Part shown: one piece after another, positions 1-10,846 of the stretch
How positions within the stretch are numbered: the stretch's first letter is position 1
Layout of the letters: every line of letters begins with the position of its first letter
Origin: Devosia sp.
GTDB taxonomy: Bacteria; Pseudomonadota; Alphaproteobacteria; Rhizobiales; Devosiaceae
DNA length: 64,000 bases
Reading direction: 5' to 3'
NCBI RefSeq assembly: GCF_025809055.1
Contig: NZ_CP075529.1
Coordinates: forward strand, 1,736,001-1,800,000
Position numbers and translations under genes: made by a program
Notes under the pieces: model-generated
What the model saw: only the letters and a program-made list of their open reading frames with translations
What the model was told of the DNA's origin: nothing
Databases searched by the model: none

Positions 1-274
1 CCGTCCGCGGGTCGGGCACGCGCAGCATGGCCTCTGCAAGGGTCATCAGGGCCCGTCCCTCGGCCTTGTCGAGCCCATAGGCAGCGAGCAGGTCTTCCAT
101 CAGCCCCGCAGACCCCGCCGCACGTACCGCCTCGACCATGGCAGAGGCCGAAGCCGTTATGGCCTTCCGCTCACCTCGGCTAAGGCCGGTCTGATCGGCC
201 AATGCCCGAACCAGGCTCGGTTCATCGGCATCGATCATTGCCCGCATCTGGCGACGGCTAGCTTCGAGAACCAT
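1..274 (-). CDS. putA: Bifunctional proline dehydrogenase / glutamate-semialdehyde dehydrogenase, 5' end only
   Basis: Only about the first 91 codons are in the window; the gene runs off the left edge. The ATG (complement of 272-274) is preceded by a GGGAGG ribosome-binding site. The translation contains LMTLAEAMLRVPD, which matches the conserved N-terminal arm of trifunctional/bifunctional PutA, the enzyme that oxidises proline to glutamate at the membrane. The family is over 1000 residues, so most of the gene lies outside. The divergent Lrp/AsnC-type regulator starting at 426 is the usual partner (PutR) in alphaproteobacteria, which supports the call. I cannot see whether the N-terminal DNA-binding domain of some PutAs is present. 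Confidence 0.85.
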   Translation of the reverse strand, partial: MVLEASRRQMRAMIDADEPSLVRALADQTGLSRGERKAITASASAMVEAVRAAGSAGLMEDLLAAYGLDKAEGRALMTLAEAMLRVPDPRT

Positions 275-349
275 GGCATCCCTCCCGATGGAGAAGCCAT
301 TCTACCGCGTTGCCGATAGGCCTTTTTCCTTATCTGTGCTAAGTTGAGA

Positions 350-387
350 GGCGAAAGATATTCCAGTTTCGAAATTTGAAGGCGAAA
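350..387. promoter_or_regulatory. Candidate put operator: two GGCGAAA direct repeats
   Basis: In the 151-bp putA-putR divergent gap, GGCGAAA occurs at 350-356 and again at 381-387. The spacing is 31 bp, close to three helical turns. The palindrome TTTCGAAA (367-374) lies between them in AT-rich sequence. Lrp-family regulators bind phased sites, so these are plausible PutR contacts. This is inference from position and phasing only. Confidence 0.35.
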
Positions 388-425
388 CATCTATCATCCC
401 GCATCCTGACGATACAATCGACCAG

Positions 426-860
426 ATGGACCGCCGCATCCTCGCCGAACTGGCGCGCAATGGCCGCATCAGCGTCGCTGAACTCAGCCGCAGGGTGCAT
501 CTGTCGAAAACGCCCTGCCAGGCCCGCATCAAGCGCCTTGAACAGGCCGGCTACATCCTGGGCTACCGGGCGGTCATCGATCCCAATCGCCTGGGCCTGC
601 CCCATATCGCCTTTGTCGAAGTGCGCCTCAGCGATACCCGCAAGGCGGCTTTGGAAGCCTTCAACGCGGCCGTGCGCGCCCTGCCCGAGGTCGAGCAGGC
701 GCACATGATCGCCTCGAGCTTTGATTACCTGCTCAAGGTCCGTACCAAGGATATCGCCGCCTATCGCGAAGTGCTGGGCGAAAAAATCTCCGCCCTGCCC
801 CATGTGTCGCACACCTCAACCCATGTCTCGATGGAAGCGGTGAAAGACGATACCGAATAG
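426..860 (+). CDS. putR: Lrp/AsnC-family transcriptional regulator, probable proline-responsive PutR
   Basis: The product is 144 residues, typical of the family. The N-terminal winged helix starts at once (MDRRILAELARNGRISVAEL), with the recognition-helix region at LSKTPCQARIKRLEQAGYI; residues 65-140 form the RAM/AsnC ligand-binding domain. Divergent placement from putA is the classic arrangement in which PutR activates putA in response to proline. The ATG at 426 has no clear ribosome-binding site, but no ATG/GTG/TTG lies upstream in frame after the stop at 345-347. The start is therefore accepted with some doubt. A GAF-domain gene follows 28 bp downstream and may be co-transcribed. Confidence 0.85.
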   Translation: MDRRILAELARNGRISVAELSRRVHLSKTPCQARIKRLEQAGYILGYRAVIDPNRLGLPHIAFVEVRLSDTRKAALEAFNAAVRALPEVEQAHMIASSFDYLLKVRTKDIAAYREVLGEKISALPHVSHTSTHVSMEAVKDDTE

Positions 861-888
861 GCTCAGGTGAGTCGGAAAGGGCAGGATC

Positions 889-1392
889 ATGGATGATGTT
901 TCTTTGGAGGCCATGGCCCGCTTCGAGGAGGTCCTGGCACGGCACGGCGACCCGCTGGAGACCGGAGGCGCCCTGCACGCTCTCGCCGAAGCCTTGATCG
1001 GCGCGCGCCTCTTTACCCTCACTGCCATCGACATGCCCAACATGCAGGTGCGGCGCGTCTATTCGAGCCATCCCGACATCTATCCCGTCATGGGCACCAA
1101 GCCGCTGGTGATCGACGCCTGGTTTGAAGCCATGCGCACCGAGCGGCGGATCACGGCCATCAATACCGCTGCAGAGATGGAGGGAGAATTTCCCGATCTC
1201 GCGACCATTCGCGGCCTGGGCTGCAATGCCTCGATCAGCGTGCCAATCATGGTCGGCAACCAGTTGATCGGCACCATCAACGCGCTCGATGCCGAGGGCA
1301 GATATGACGACGCGGCCATGGCCCGCGCCGCCCTGCTGACCATTCCCGCCAGCGCCGTCTTCCTCATTCTCAACCGGCACTTTTCGGTCTGA
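889..1392 (+). CDS. GAF-domain protein
   Basis: This 167-residue soluble protein is built from one GAF-like fold: a short N-terminal helix (FEEVLARHGDPLE), then LFTLTAIDMPNMQVRRVYSSHPDIYPV and, at the C-terminus, the typical GAF strand pair (NASISVPIMVGNQLIGTINAL). It carries no output domain and no obvious cofactor cysteine. GAF domains bind small ligands. Sitting 28 bp after putR, it may belong to proline or amino-acid metabolism control, but nothing in the sequence names its ligand. Start: ATG with AGGA six bases upstream. Confidence 0.75.
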   Translation: MDDVSLEAMARFEEVLARHGDPLETGGALHALAEALIGARLFTLTAIDMPNMQVRRVYSSHPDIYPVMGTKPLVIDAWFEAMRTERRITAINTAAEMEGEFPDLATIRGLGCNASISVPIMVGNQLIGTINALDAEGRYDDAAMARAALLTIPASAVFLILNRHFSV

Positions 1393-1396
1393 CCGC

Positions 1397-1432
1397 CGAT
1401 TTTCAGTTTTGGGCCATTTTTCTGAAAAATCG
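1397..1432. other. AT-rich inverted repeat between the GAF gene and oppB
   Basis: CGATTTTCAG (1397-1406) pairs with CTGAAAAATCG (1422-1432), with one extra A and a 15-base loop. It starts 5 bp after the GAF stop codon. It could be a weak terminator of the putR-GAF transcript or an operator for the opp operon. The rest of 1433-1561 is AT-richer leader with no motif I can name. Confidence 0.35.
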
Positions 1433-1561
1433 CCTGTTGAAACAAAAAATTTCCAAGATCACCTTGTGTATCGGCGGGCGGGGTGATGCAATGTCACCAA
1501 GAAACAAGTTTCCAGGCACGATCGTGTCCCGACCCGCCCAGCGTCAAAAGGCACAATTGCG

Positions 1562-2491
1562 ATGATGTACTATCTTGCCCAGCGCCTGGGCATGATGGCG
1601 CTGACGCTGTTCGCAATCATCACACTGACCTTCTTCCTCATGCACGCCGTGCCGGGCGGGCCCTTTGTGTCCGAACGAATGCTGGCGCCCGAAATCGCGG
1701 CGGCGCTCAATGCCAAATACGGGCTCGACCTGCCCATCTGGCAGCAATATCTCAACTATCTCGGCCGCATCCTCACCTTCGACCTCGGCCCATCGTTCAA
1801 ATATCCCGGCGTGTCGATCAATTCGATGATCGCAGCCGGCCTTCCGGTGACGCTACAGACCGGGCTTCTGGCCGTCATCTGCGTCGTCGCCCTTGGCGTG
1901 CCCCTGGGCATCATCGCCGCGCTCAACCGCAATCGCTGGCCCGATACGACGGTCATGGCTATCGCCACCCTGGGCGTCGCCATCCCGTCCTATGTCATCG
2001 CCACCATTGCCCTTTACGTGTTCGCGCTCAGATTGGGCTGGGTGCCCACTTTCGGGCTCGACAATTGGCGCGGCTATATCCTGCCCGTCTTTGCCCTGTC
2101 CGGGTTCTGGATATCATTTGTATCGCGCCTGACGCGCTCATCGCTGCTTGAAACCCTCGATCAGGACTACATGACCACGGCCCGCGCCAAAGGCCTGCGG
2201 CGCGGCCAGGTGCTGATCAAGCACGGCCTGCGCAATTCCCTGTTGCCGGTGGTGACCGTGCTTGGCCCCGTGGTTGCCAATCTGGTCACCGGGTCCTTTG
2301 TCATCGAGCAGATATTCGCCCTGCCTGGCATCGGGCGGCAATTCGTGCTCTCGATCACCAATCGGGACTATACCGCCATCATGGGCATCACCATTTTCTA
2401 TGCCGCCATCCTCATGGTGATGATCCTCATCGTCGACCTTCTCTATGTGTGGCTCGATCCGCGCATCAAACTCACCAAGGTGGCGGCATGA
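1562..2491 (+). CDS. oppB: Oligopeptide/dipeptide ABC transporter permease (OppB/DppB)
   Basis: A 309-residue inner-membrane permease. It starts with the family N-terminus (MMYYLAQRLGMMALTLFAII, first membrane helix) and has the large loop after helix 1 with YGLDLPIWQQYL. The EAA coupling loop is at DQDYMTTARAKGLRRGQVLIKHGLRNSLLP, where the ATPases dock. About six membrane helices are visible. It is the first gene of a complete transporter operon and overlaps the next gene by four bases (ATGA). Two adjacent ATGs (1562, 1565) are possible starts. Confidence 0.9.
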   Translation: MMYYLAQRLGMMALTLFAIITLTFFLMHAVPGGPFVSERMLAPEIAAALNAKYGLDLPIWQQYLNYLGRILTFDLGPSFKYPGVSINSMIAAGLPVTLQTGLLAVICVVALGVPLGIIAALNRNRWPDTTVMAIATLGVAIPSYVIATIALYVFALRLGWVPTFGLDNWRGYILPVFALSGFWISFVSRLTRSSLLETLDQDYMTTARAKGLRRGQVLIKHGLRNSLLPVVTVLGPVVANLVTGSFVIEQIFALPGIGRQFVLSITNRDYTAIMGITIFYAAILMVMILIVDLLYVWLDPRIKLTKVAA

Positions 2492-3656
2492 GCGATATTG
2501 CGCCGCAGATGTGGGAAAAGGTGCCGGCCGGCGGCGCCGAAGCCGCGCCACCGCCGCCCGCGCCGACCTATGGGCAGGAAGCCCGCCGCCGTCTCTGGGC
2601 CAACAAGCCCGCGGTGTTCAGCATCGCCTTCATCATCGCCTTGGTCATTGCCGCTTTTTTCGGGCCCCTGCTCAGCCCGCACACCTATTTCACCCAGAGC
2701 CTGCAACTGGCCAATATTCCGCCGGCCTTCGAGACCTATGAGGTAGCCGACAGCACGGGCAAGACCACGCGCTTCTTCCTCAATGCCTCCAACTTCAACC
2801 TCTACGAGGTCGATGCGGACGGAAACGTCCTCGGGCTGATCCGTGGCGGCCGCAAGGACATGATCAAGAAGGCCCAGCCCTTCGAATTCGGCGACGTGGC
2901 CGTGACGCTCGATTACTCCAGTCGCCCGGCCCGCCTGCTGCGCGAAGATGGCAGCGAGATCACCACCAGCGGCTGGAGCTGGAACCGAACCTATCTGTTC
3001 GGCACCGATCAGCTCGGCCGCGATATTCTCGTGCGCCAGCTCTACGGCGCCCAGATTTCTTTAACGGTGGCCTTCGTCGCCACGCTGGTGAACTTTTTCA
3101 TCGGCGTCTTCTATGGCGGCATTGCCGGCTATCTCGGCGGCAAGGTCGATGCGGTGATGATGCGCATCGTCGAGATCATCTCAACCATTCCCCTGACGCT
3201 TTATGTCGTCCTGCTCATGGTCGTTTTCGACAATGGCCTCATCTCCATCATCGTCGCCATTGGCTCGGTCTTCTGGGTGGATATGGCCCGCATCGTGCGC
3301 GGGCAGATCCTGTCGCTGAAGAGCCAGGACTATGTCTCGGCGGCACGCACCATGGGCGCCTCGCCCGCCCGCATCCTGACGCGCCATCTCCTGCCCAATG
3401 CCATCGGCCCCATCATCGTCACCCTGACCATGCTAATCCCCTCGGCCATCTTCATCGAGAGTTTCATGAGCTTCATTGGCCTGGGCGTCACGCCGCCGCT
3501 GGCCTCCTGGGGCACCCTGACCTCCGAAGCCGTCGAAACGCTGCGCGCCTATCCGCATCAGCTGTTCTTTCCGGCCGCCGCCATCTCGCTCACCATGTTC
3601 GCCTTCAATTTCCTCGGCGATGGCCTGCGCGATGCGCTCGATCCGAGGCTCAGCGC

Positions 3657-3660
<4 letters not shown>
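2488..3660 (+). CDS. oppC: Oligopeptide/dipeptide ABC transporter permease (OppC/DppC)
   Basis: The second membrane subunit, 390 residues from the ATG at 2488, which overlaps the oppB stop as ATGA. It has an N-terminal OppC helix (AVFSIAFIIALVIAAFFGPLL) followed by an unusually long periplasmic segment of roughly 100 residues, up to YLFGTDQLGRDILVRQLYGA. The transport core follows, with the EAA loop SLKSQDYVSAARTMGASPARI. Most OppC proteins are about 300 residues; the excess is the periplasmic insert. It pairs with OppB to form the channel. Confidence 0.9.
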
Positions 3661-5659
<1,999 letters not shown>

Positions 5660-5673
5660 CAGGAGAGAACGTC

Positions 5674-7254
5674 ATGAAGAGATTTGTCTTGCCACTGATG
5701 ACGGCAGCGCTGCTGGCCTCGACGGCCACGGCCTTTGCCGCGGGCGAGTTGACCTATGTCGTCAACAACGAGAGCGCAAAATATGATCCCGGCACCACTG
5801 CCGAGACCTTTGCCGCGCCCATTATCGGCAACACCTTCGAAGGCCTCATCCGCTTCGATCCGGAAGGCGAGGTCATTCCGGCCCTGGCCGAAAGCTGGGA
5901 GATTTCCGAGGACGGCCTGACCTATACCTTCCACCTGCGCGATGCAAAATGGTCGGATGGCGAACCGGTCAAGGCAGCCGATTTCGTCTATGCCTGGACC
6001 CGCGTTCTCGATCCGGCCGCCGGGGCCATGAATTCGCAGATGCTGTTCCTCATCGAAGGTGCCGAAGAGGCCTATAATGGCGGCGACATGGCCGCTGTCG
6101 CCATTTCGGCCCCGGATGACAAGACGCTGACCTTCACCCTCAAGAGCCGCGTCCCCTATATGATGCAGCTTCTCAATTACCCGACCTTCTATCCGGTGCG
6201 CGAAGACGTCGTCTCGGCCGATCCGGAAGGCTGGACCCGCAATCCGGCGACCTTTATCGGCACCGGTCCCTTCCGCGTCACCGCCTTCAACCAGGGCGAG
6301 TCGGTGGTGTTCGAGAAGAACCCCAACTATTACGACGCCGATGCGGTCAGCCTCGACAAGCTGACCTTCCGTCTCATCCCCGATCCGGCGACGGCCCTTG
6401 CCGCCTTTGAGGCCGGTGATGTCGACGGCATCGAGGCCGTTCCCGCGCCGGAAATTCCACGCCTCTCGGTCGAGTCCGATGCCTTCATGGTGATCCCGGC
6501 ATTGGGCACCACCTATGCCTTCTTCAATCCCAACCAGGCCCCGCTCGACAATCTTCATGTCCGCAAGGCGCTGTCGATGGCCATCGACCGCTCCGAGATC
6601 ATCGAGTTCGTCCTGCAGTCTGCCGATACGCCGGCCCTTGGCCTCGTGCCTCCGGGCATGAGTCTGGGCGGCGAAGACTATACCGCCGGCCGTGATACAT
6701 TTGGTCTCTCGGAAACGGCCGATGTCGAGGGCGCCCAGGCCGAGCTCGCCGAAGCCGGCTATCCCAATGGCGAAGGCTTCCCGGAAACGCTCTATGTCAC
6801 CTATTCCTCCCCGCCGATCGAAAAGCTGCTGGAAGCCATCCAGCAGATGTGGAAGGAAAACCTCAATATCGACGTCAAGATCCAGGCCACCGAGTGGCAG
6901 GTCTATTATCCCGAAGTGCAGAAGATCGAGTACCAGGTCGCGCAGATGGGCTGGGGTGCCGACTATCCGCACCCCATGACCTTCCTCGACAACTTTGTCA
7001 CCGGCAGCGCCAACAACCTCAACAACTGGTCCAACCCAGACTTTGACGCTGCCATCGCAGCGGCAAAGTCGGCCAGCGACGAGGCCGAATCCCGTGACGA
7101 CATGCGACAGGCCGAGGCCATCCTGATGAATGACCACGTCATCCTGCCGCAGTACCATCGCTACAACTACATGATGATGAGCCCCGACGTGACCGGCTTC
7201 TGGCGCTCGACGCTCAACGTCCCCTATTTCCGCGACGCCAAGATCGCCGAATAG
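5674..7254 (+). CDS. oppA: Periplasmic oligopeptide-binding protein (OppA, SBP_bac_5 family)
   Basis: A 526-residue secreted lipid-free binding protein with a Sec signal peptide (about residues 1-22, ending AFA). Family hallmarks are LAESWEISEDGLTYTFHLRD, AKWSDGEPVKAADFVYAWTRV and VRKALSMAIDRSEI. It resembles OppA more than DppA by eye, so peptides of a few residues are the likely ligands. Ribosome-binding site AGGAGA lies just upstream. A strong hairpin terminator follows at 7264, so the five opp genes probably form one operon with the receptor last. Confidence 0.9.
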   Translation: MKRFVLPLMTAALLASTATAFAAGELTYVVNNESAKYDPGTTAETFAAPIIGNTFEGLIRFDPEGEVIPALAESWEISEDGLTYTFHLRDAKWSDGEPVKAADFVYAWTRVLDPAAGAMNSQMLFLIEGAEEAYNGGDMAAVAISAPDDKTLTFTLKSRVPYMMQLLNYPTFYPVREDVVSADPEGWTRNPATFIGTGPFRVTAFNQGESVVFEKNPNYYDADAVSLDKLTFRLIPDPATALAAFEAGDVDGIEAVPAPEIPRLSVESDAFMVIPALGTTYAFFNPNQAPLDNLHVRKALSMAIDRSEIIEFVLQSADTPALGLVPPGMSLGGEDYTAGRDTFGLSETADVEGAQAELAEAGYPNGEGFPETLYVTYSSPPIEKLLEAIQQMWKENLNIDVKIQATEWQVYYPEVQKIEYQVAQMGWGADYPHPMTFLDNFVTGSANNLNNWSNPDFDAAIAAAKSASDEAESRDDMRQAEAILMNDHVILPQYHRYNYMMMSPDVTGFWRSTLNVPYFRDAKIAE

Positions 7255-7257
7255 CCC

Positions 7258-8397
7258 CTAATCACGGGCGCCGGATTCATTCGGCGCCCGTTTCTTCCCG
7301 CGCATCTGTGCCAGCACCGCGTCCCACTGCGCCATGACGGCGGCCTCCCCAAAGCGCTCCCGGACATCGAGGGCCGCCGCAGCCATCGCATGACGTCGGG
7401 GCTCGTCGTCCAGCAGCGCCGCAATGGCCTCGCCGAGCGCCTCGGGCGTGTTCTCCCGCGAGATGACGCCATCCAGGCCAGGCCGCACAATGTCGCGCGC
7501 GCCATAGCGGAAATCGTAGCAGGCGACGGGCACGCCATGCGCCATGGCTTCCAGCATCACCATGGGCATGCCCTCCCACAGCGAGGACATGGCGAAGATG
7601 CGCGCCGCACCATACCAATCGCTCATATTGCCGACCCGGCCCGGCAGGCTGACTTTGTCGGCCAGGCCAAGCGAACCTGCCAGGTCTGCCATGGATTGCC
7701 GCTGCGGTCCGTCTCCCAGGATTACCAGATGCGCTTCCGGCCGGCCTTTGGAGACAGAAGCGAAGGCGCGGATCAGGTCACCGAAATTCTTGGCCTCGAC
7801 GAACCGCCCCGCCGACAGCACCATGGTTCTGCCGTCCGGCACCACCTCTTCCACGGCCAGCCGCGGCTCGCCATCCACGCCCGGCCAACGCACGGCATTG
7901 GGAATGACCTGCACCGTCACCCGGCCCACACGCTGCCGCAGCGCATCGGCCGCGCCTTCCGCCAGGGTGGTCAACAGGTTGAGGCGCCGATAGGCCGAAA
8001 AGCGGATGGCGTTCCAGAACCGGCCCTGCACCGCGTGATCGGGGTGATTGTGTTCGCAGCCAATCAACGGCCAGGGCTGCCCGATGCTGGCCAGTGCGGT
8101 TTCGATGACCATGTTGCCCTGCACCGCCACGACCAGGTCCGGACGGTTGCTCCGTAGGGCTCGCCGCAAGCGCAACAGCCGATCCAGCATCCCGGCCCCG
8201 CCCACGCGCAGCGGCTTGGGCTCGGACAGGCTTTGTAGCTGCACCCTCTGGTCTGGGCTGTATTCGACCTCACTGAGGGGCGTCATGGTGGTGGCAATGA
8301 CCTCGTGCCCCCGCGCCACCCAGGCATCGGCGAGGTTGACCGCCACGCGTTCGGCGCCGCCCCCCCGCAAACTATAGCAGACAAGGTTGATCCTCAT
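7258..8397 (-). CDS. Glycosyltransferase family 4
   Basis: 379 residues from the ATG at 8397, which overlaps the flippase stop as ATGA. It has an N-terminal GT-B donor-site start (MRINLVCYSLRGGGAERVAVNLA) and the C-terminal glycosyl transfer domain with SAGRFVEAKNFGDLI and the E-x7-E motif in SSLWEGMPMVMLEAMAHG. Such enzymes add sugars to lipid-linked oligosaccharides on the cytoplasmic face. It is the last gene of the five-gene minus-strand polysaccharide operon. Its 3' codons also encode the terminator hairpin of oppA. Donor and acceptor sugars are unknown. Confidence 0.85.
   Translation of the reverse strand: MRINLVCYSLRGGGAERVAVNLADAWVARGHEVIATTMTPLSEVEYSPDQRVQLQSLSEPKPLRVGGAGMLDRLLRLRRALRSNRPDLVVAVQGNMVIETALASIGQPWPLIGCEHNHPDHAVQGRFWNAIRFSAYRRLNLLTTLAEGAADALRQRVGRVTVQVIPNAVRWPGVDGEPRLAVEEVVPDGRTMVLSAGRFVEAKNFGDLIRAFASVSKGRPEAHLVILGDGPQRQSMADLAGSLGLADKVSLPGRVGNMSDWYGAARIFAMSSLWEGMPMVMLEAMAHGVPVACYDFRYGARDIVRPGLDGVISRENTPEALGEAIAALLDDEPRRHAMAAAALDVRERFGEAAVMAQWDAVLAQMRGKKRAPNESGARD
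7264..7295 (+). terminator. Rho-independent terminator of the opp operon, inside the 3' end of the convergent gene
   Basis: ACGGGCGCCG (7264-7273) pairs perfectly with CGGCGCCCGT (7282-7291) across an 8-base loop, then TTCTT. It begins 9 bp after the oppA stop and lies within the last codons of the opposing glycosyltransferase gene, whose stop is at 7258-7260. Confidence 0.75.
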
Positions 8398-9701
8398 CGG
8401 TCCCGCTCGCGCAGGATGAACACGCCCAGCACCAGCAGGGACACGCCATACATGGCCGCCGTTCCCCAGAAGATGGCGGCGATGCCGTATTGTGCCAGGA
8501 ACAGCACCAGGACCAGCGCCTTGGCACCGACGGCCGCCAGGTTGGCAACCAGCAGAAGCCAGTATTGCCGCGTGCTGGCCACCCATTGCGCCAGGATCAG
8601 GCTGGCAAAGTAGAATGGCAGCTGCAACACGCCGGCACGCAGGGCCTCCGCCACCTTGGCCACGTCCGCAGATGAGAATTCACCACGCTCATAGAGAACG
8701 GAAATCACCCAGGGCGCCAGCACATAGAGTCCGCCGGCCAGCACAATCCCGGCCGCCAGCATCGCCAGCGACCAGAGGCGAGCCAGGCGCGCCACGACAA
8801 CCGCGCCTTCAAGGGCCGCCTCGGCGAAATTGGGCAGGACGGCGCGCCCGACAACGATCGCGGCCATGCTGGTGACCAGCGTCAGCGCCTTGTTTGTATA
8901 ATTGACCACGGCGTTGGAACCGTCAGAGAGTTGTGCCGCCACGATCTGGTCGAGCACCGTCCCGCCGATGGAAAAGGCAACCTGCGCCACCAGCACCACG
9001 ACCATGCCCGAGCCCACCTGCTGAACCAGCACGGTCGTCCCTGCCAGACCCGGGCGCAGGTCGGCACCCGTCCTGTGCAGGGCGAAAAACAGAAGCAGGC
9101 TGGTGAGCGCAAATCCCGCGAGGCTGCCGAGCCCGAGCAGACTGGCACCCTCCATGGTCCCGCCAAGGCTGACGATCGAGGCAATGAGAACCAGCGGCGT
9201 CACCGCCTCGAGAAATGTACCGACATGCTTCTTGGCGGCCATCAGGCGGGCGGTCATGGCCGCGCTGACCACGCCGAACGGAATGGTGAGCGCCATCGGC
9301 ACCGCCAGCGCTTGGAGTTCCGGGCCCCCATCGCGTCCCAGCCACCAAAACACGAGACCGGCCGCCAAGCCGGCGACTATCCCGATAATGCCGCTCCAAC
9401 TGAGCACAGCCCGCAGGGCCAGCGCCTCGGCGGCTCTGTCCGTCTTGCCCAGTTGCACCAGCAGGGGCACGAGAATGACCCCGGCGGTCATCGAAAACAG
9501 GGCGATGGGCCACCCGGCAAGGCCCGACAGGAACGAATAGGCGTCTGCCGTTCCCGAAGTACCATAGGCCGCCGCTACGGCGATTTCCTTGAACGCGCCA
9601 GCAGCTTTGGCGACCACAAGAAACAGCGCCAGCAATGCCGCCGACTGTAGAATGACCAGGCTCACCCGGCGCCCTGCCGGCGATGGACCCGCCACGTTCA
9701 C
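8394..9701 (-). CDS. MurJ/MVF-type lipid-linked oligosaccharide flippase
   Basis: A 435-residue integral membrane protein with a dozen or more hydrophobic segments. The N-terminus (ALFLVVAKAAGAFKEIAVAAAYGTSGTADAYSFLSG) matches the MurJ/MviN branch of the MOP flippases rather than classical Wzx. In this position it most likely flips the polysaccharide repeat unit on its lipid carrier, filling the Wzx role. Start is GTG (complement of 9699-9701), overlapping the previous gene as GTGA. It is shorter than housekeeping MurJ (about 510), supporting a polysaccharide role rather than peptidoglycan. Confidence 0.8.
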   Translation of the reverse strand: MNVAGPSPAGRRVSLVILQSAALLALFLVVAKAAGAFKEIAVAAAYGTSGTADAYSFLSGLAGWPIALFSMTAGVILVPLLVQLGKTDRAAEALALRAVLSWSGIIGIVAGLAAGLVFWWLGRDGGPELQALAVPMALTIPFGVVSAAMTARLMAAKKHVGTFLEAVTPLVLIASIVSLGGTMEGASLLGLGSLAGFALTSLLLFFALHRTGADLRPGLAGTTVLVQQVGSGMVVVLVAQVAFSIGGTVLDQIVAAQLSDGSNAVVNYTNKALTLVTSMAAIVVGRAVLPNFAEAALEGAVVVARLARLWSLAMLAAGIVLAGGLYVLAPWVISVLYERGEFSSADVAKVAEALRAGVLQLPFYFASLILAQWVASTRQYWLLLVANLAAVGAKALVLVLFLAQYGIAAIFWGTAAMYGVSLLVLGVFILRERDR

Positions 9702-10846
9702 GGTATCAATTCGCTTTCCGGCCGCTCGACATCAACGGCAGGCCGGCCATCGATGAAGGCCCGGTACCGGTCGAGCATCGTTTCGATGGTGTGCTCTTTT
9801 TCCACGCGCGCCCGCGCTGCCGCGCCCATGCGTTGGCGCAGGTTTTCGTCCGCGAGTGCCAGGAGGCACTCGGTCAGCGATTGGGTGTCATTGACCGGGA
9901 ACAGATAGCCGTTTTCGCCATGGATAACCATTTCGGTCGCGCCGCCGATGTCGGACAGGACGACGGGCAGGCCGCTGGCCATGGCCTCCAGCGCTGCGAG
10001 GGAAAATGTCTCAACGGCATTGGAGACCAGCACGCCAATGTCCCCGGCGTGCAACAGTTGGGGAATGTCGACCCGCGCACCAGCGAAATACACCCGGTCA
10101 TCAAGACCGTGCGCCGAAACCTGTTGCCGAATCATGGGCTCCGTGTCGCCCTCGCCGATCAGCAGGAGTTTGAAACGCTCGCCTGCTGCGCCGAGCCGAT
10201 GCACGGCCTCGATCAGTTGCACATGGTTCTTTTCGGGTGCGAAGCGGCCGCTGAGAATGATCACCACATCCTCGGGCGTAAAACCCAGCGCGGCGCGCGC
10301 CGCGGACCGCTCGGGCGCGGTCGGCGGGCGGAAGCGCCTGGTGTCGATGCCATTGGTGATCGCGGTCACGCGGGGTGCGGAGAGCCCGCGTTCGGTCCAG
10401 TATCGCTGCTGATTGCGGCTCACATAAATGATGCCGTCCGACCGGGAGGCCAGAAACTTGAAGATGGGCAGTTTGAGCCGCCCCCCCAGACTTGTCACCA
10501 TCGTGGTGTGGAACACGCAAACCACCCTGGCCTCGTGCCAGCCCAGCCAGCGCGTCACCATGGCCGCGGTGAGCGCGGTCTGGTTCACGGCAAGCACCAG
10601 ATCCACCCTTTCGGAGCGAAGCCGGTGGCCCAATTCACGCAGCGCCGACAGGTCGAGGATGGATCGTCCCCCGATCCGGTCGAGCTGCTTGCCCGGCAGC
10701 ACCGCCGGGTGCGGATCGGCCCCGCCGGTCAACAGCACCATGGTCTGCACCAGCCGGCCTTCCGCTTCGAGCCGGTCTCCGAGACCCAGCGTGTGATTTT
10801 CGGCCCCGCCGAGATTGAGCCGGTTGAGCAGGAACGCAACGGTCAT
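9698..10846 (-). CDS. Glycosyltransferase family 4
   Basis: 382 residues. The N-terminus VAFLLNRLNLGGAENHTLGLGDRL is a GT4 acceptor-domain start. In the C-terminal half are ILSGRFAPEKNHVQLIEA and the E-x7-E motif at VSNAVETFSLAALEAMASG. It is one of three distinct GT4 enzymes here, suggesting a repeat unit of at least a few sugars. Start: either the ATG at 10846 (TGATG overlap with the upstream gene) or the GTG at 10849 (GTGA overlap, as its downstream neighbour uses). I chose the ATG. Confidence 0.85.
   Translation of the reverse strand: MTVAFLLNRLNLGGAENHTLGLGDRLEAEGRLVQTMVLLTGGADPHPAVLPGKQLDRIGGRSILDLSALRELGHRLRSERVDLVLAVNQTALTAAMVTRWLGWHEARVVCVFHTTMVTSLGGRLKLPIFKFLASRSDGIIYVSRNQQRYWTERGLSAPRVTAITNGIDTRRFRPPTAPERSAARAALGFTPEDVVIILSGRFAPEKNHVQLIEAVHRLGAAGERFKLLLIGEGDTEPMIRQQVSAHGLDDRVYFAGARVDIPQLLHAGDIGVLVSNAVETFSLAALEAMASGLPVVLSDIGGATEMVIHGENGYLFPVNDTQSLTECLLALADENLRQRMGAAARARVEKEHTIETMLDRYRAFIDGRPAVDVERPESELIP

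Noticed and set aside
8394..9701. Housekeeping lipid II flippase MurJ
   Set aside because: It is embedded with overlapping ends in a polysaccharide operon and is about 75 residues shorter than usual MurJ, so a repeat-unit flippase is more likely.
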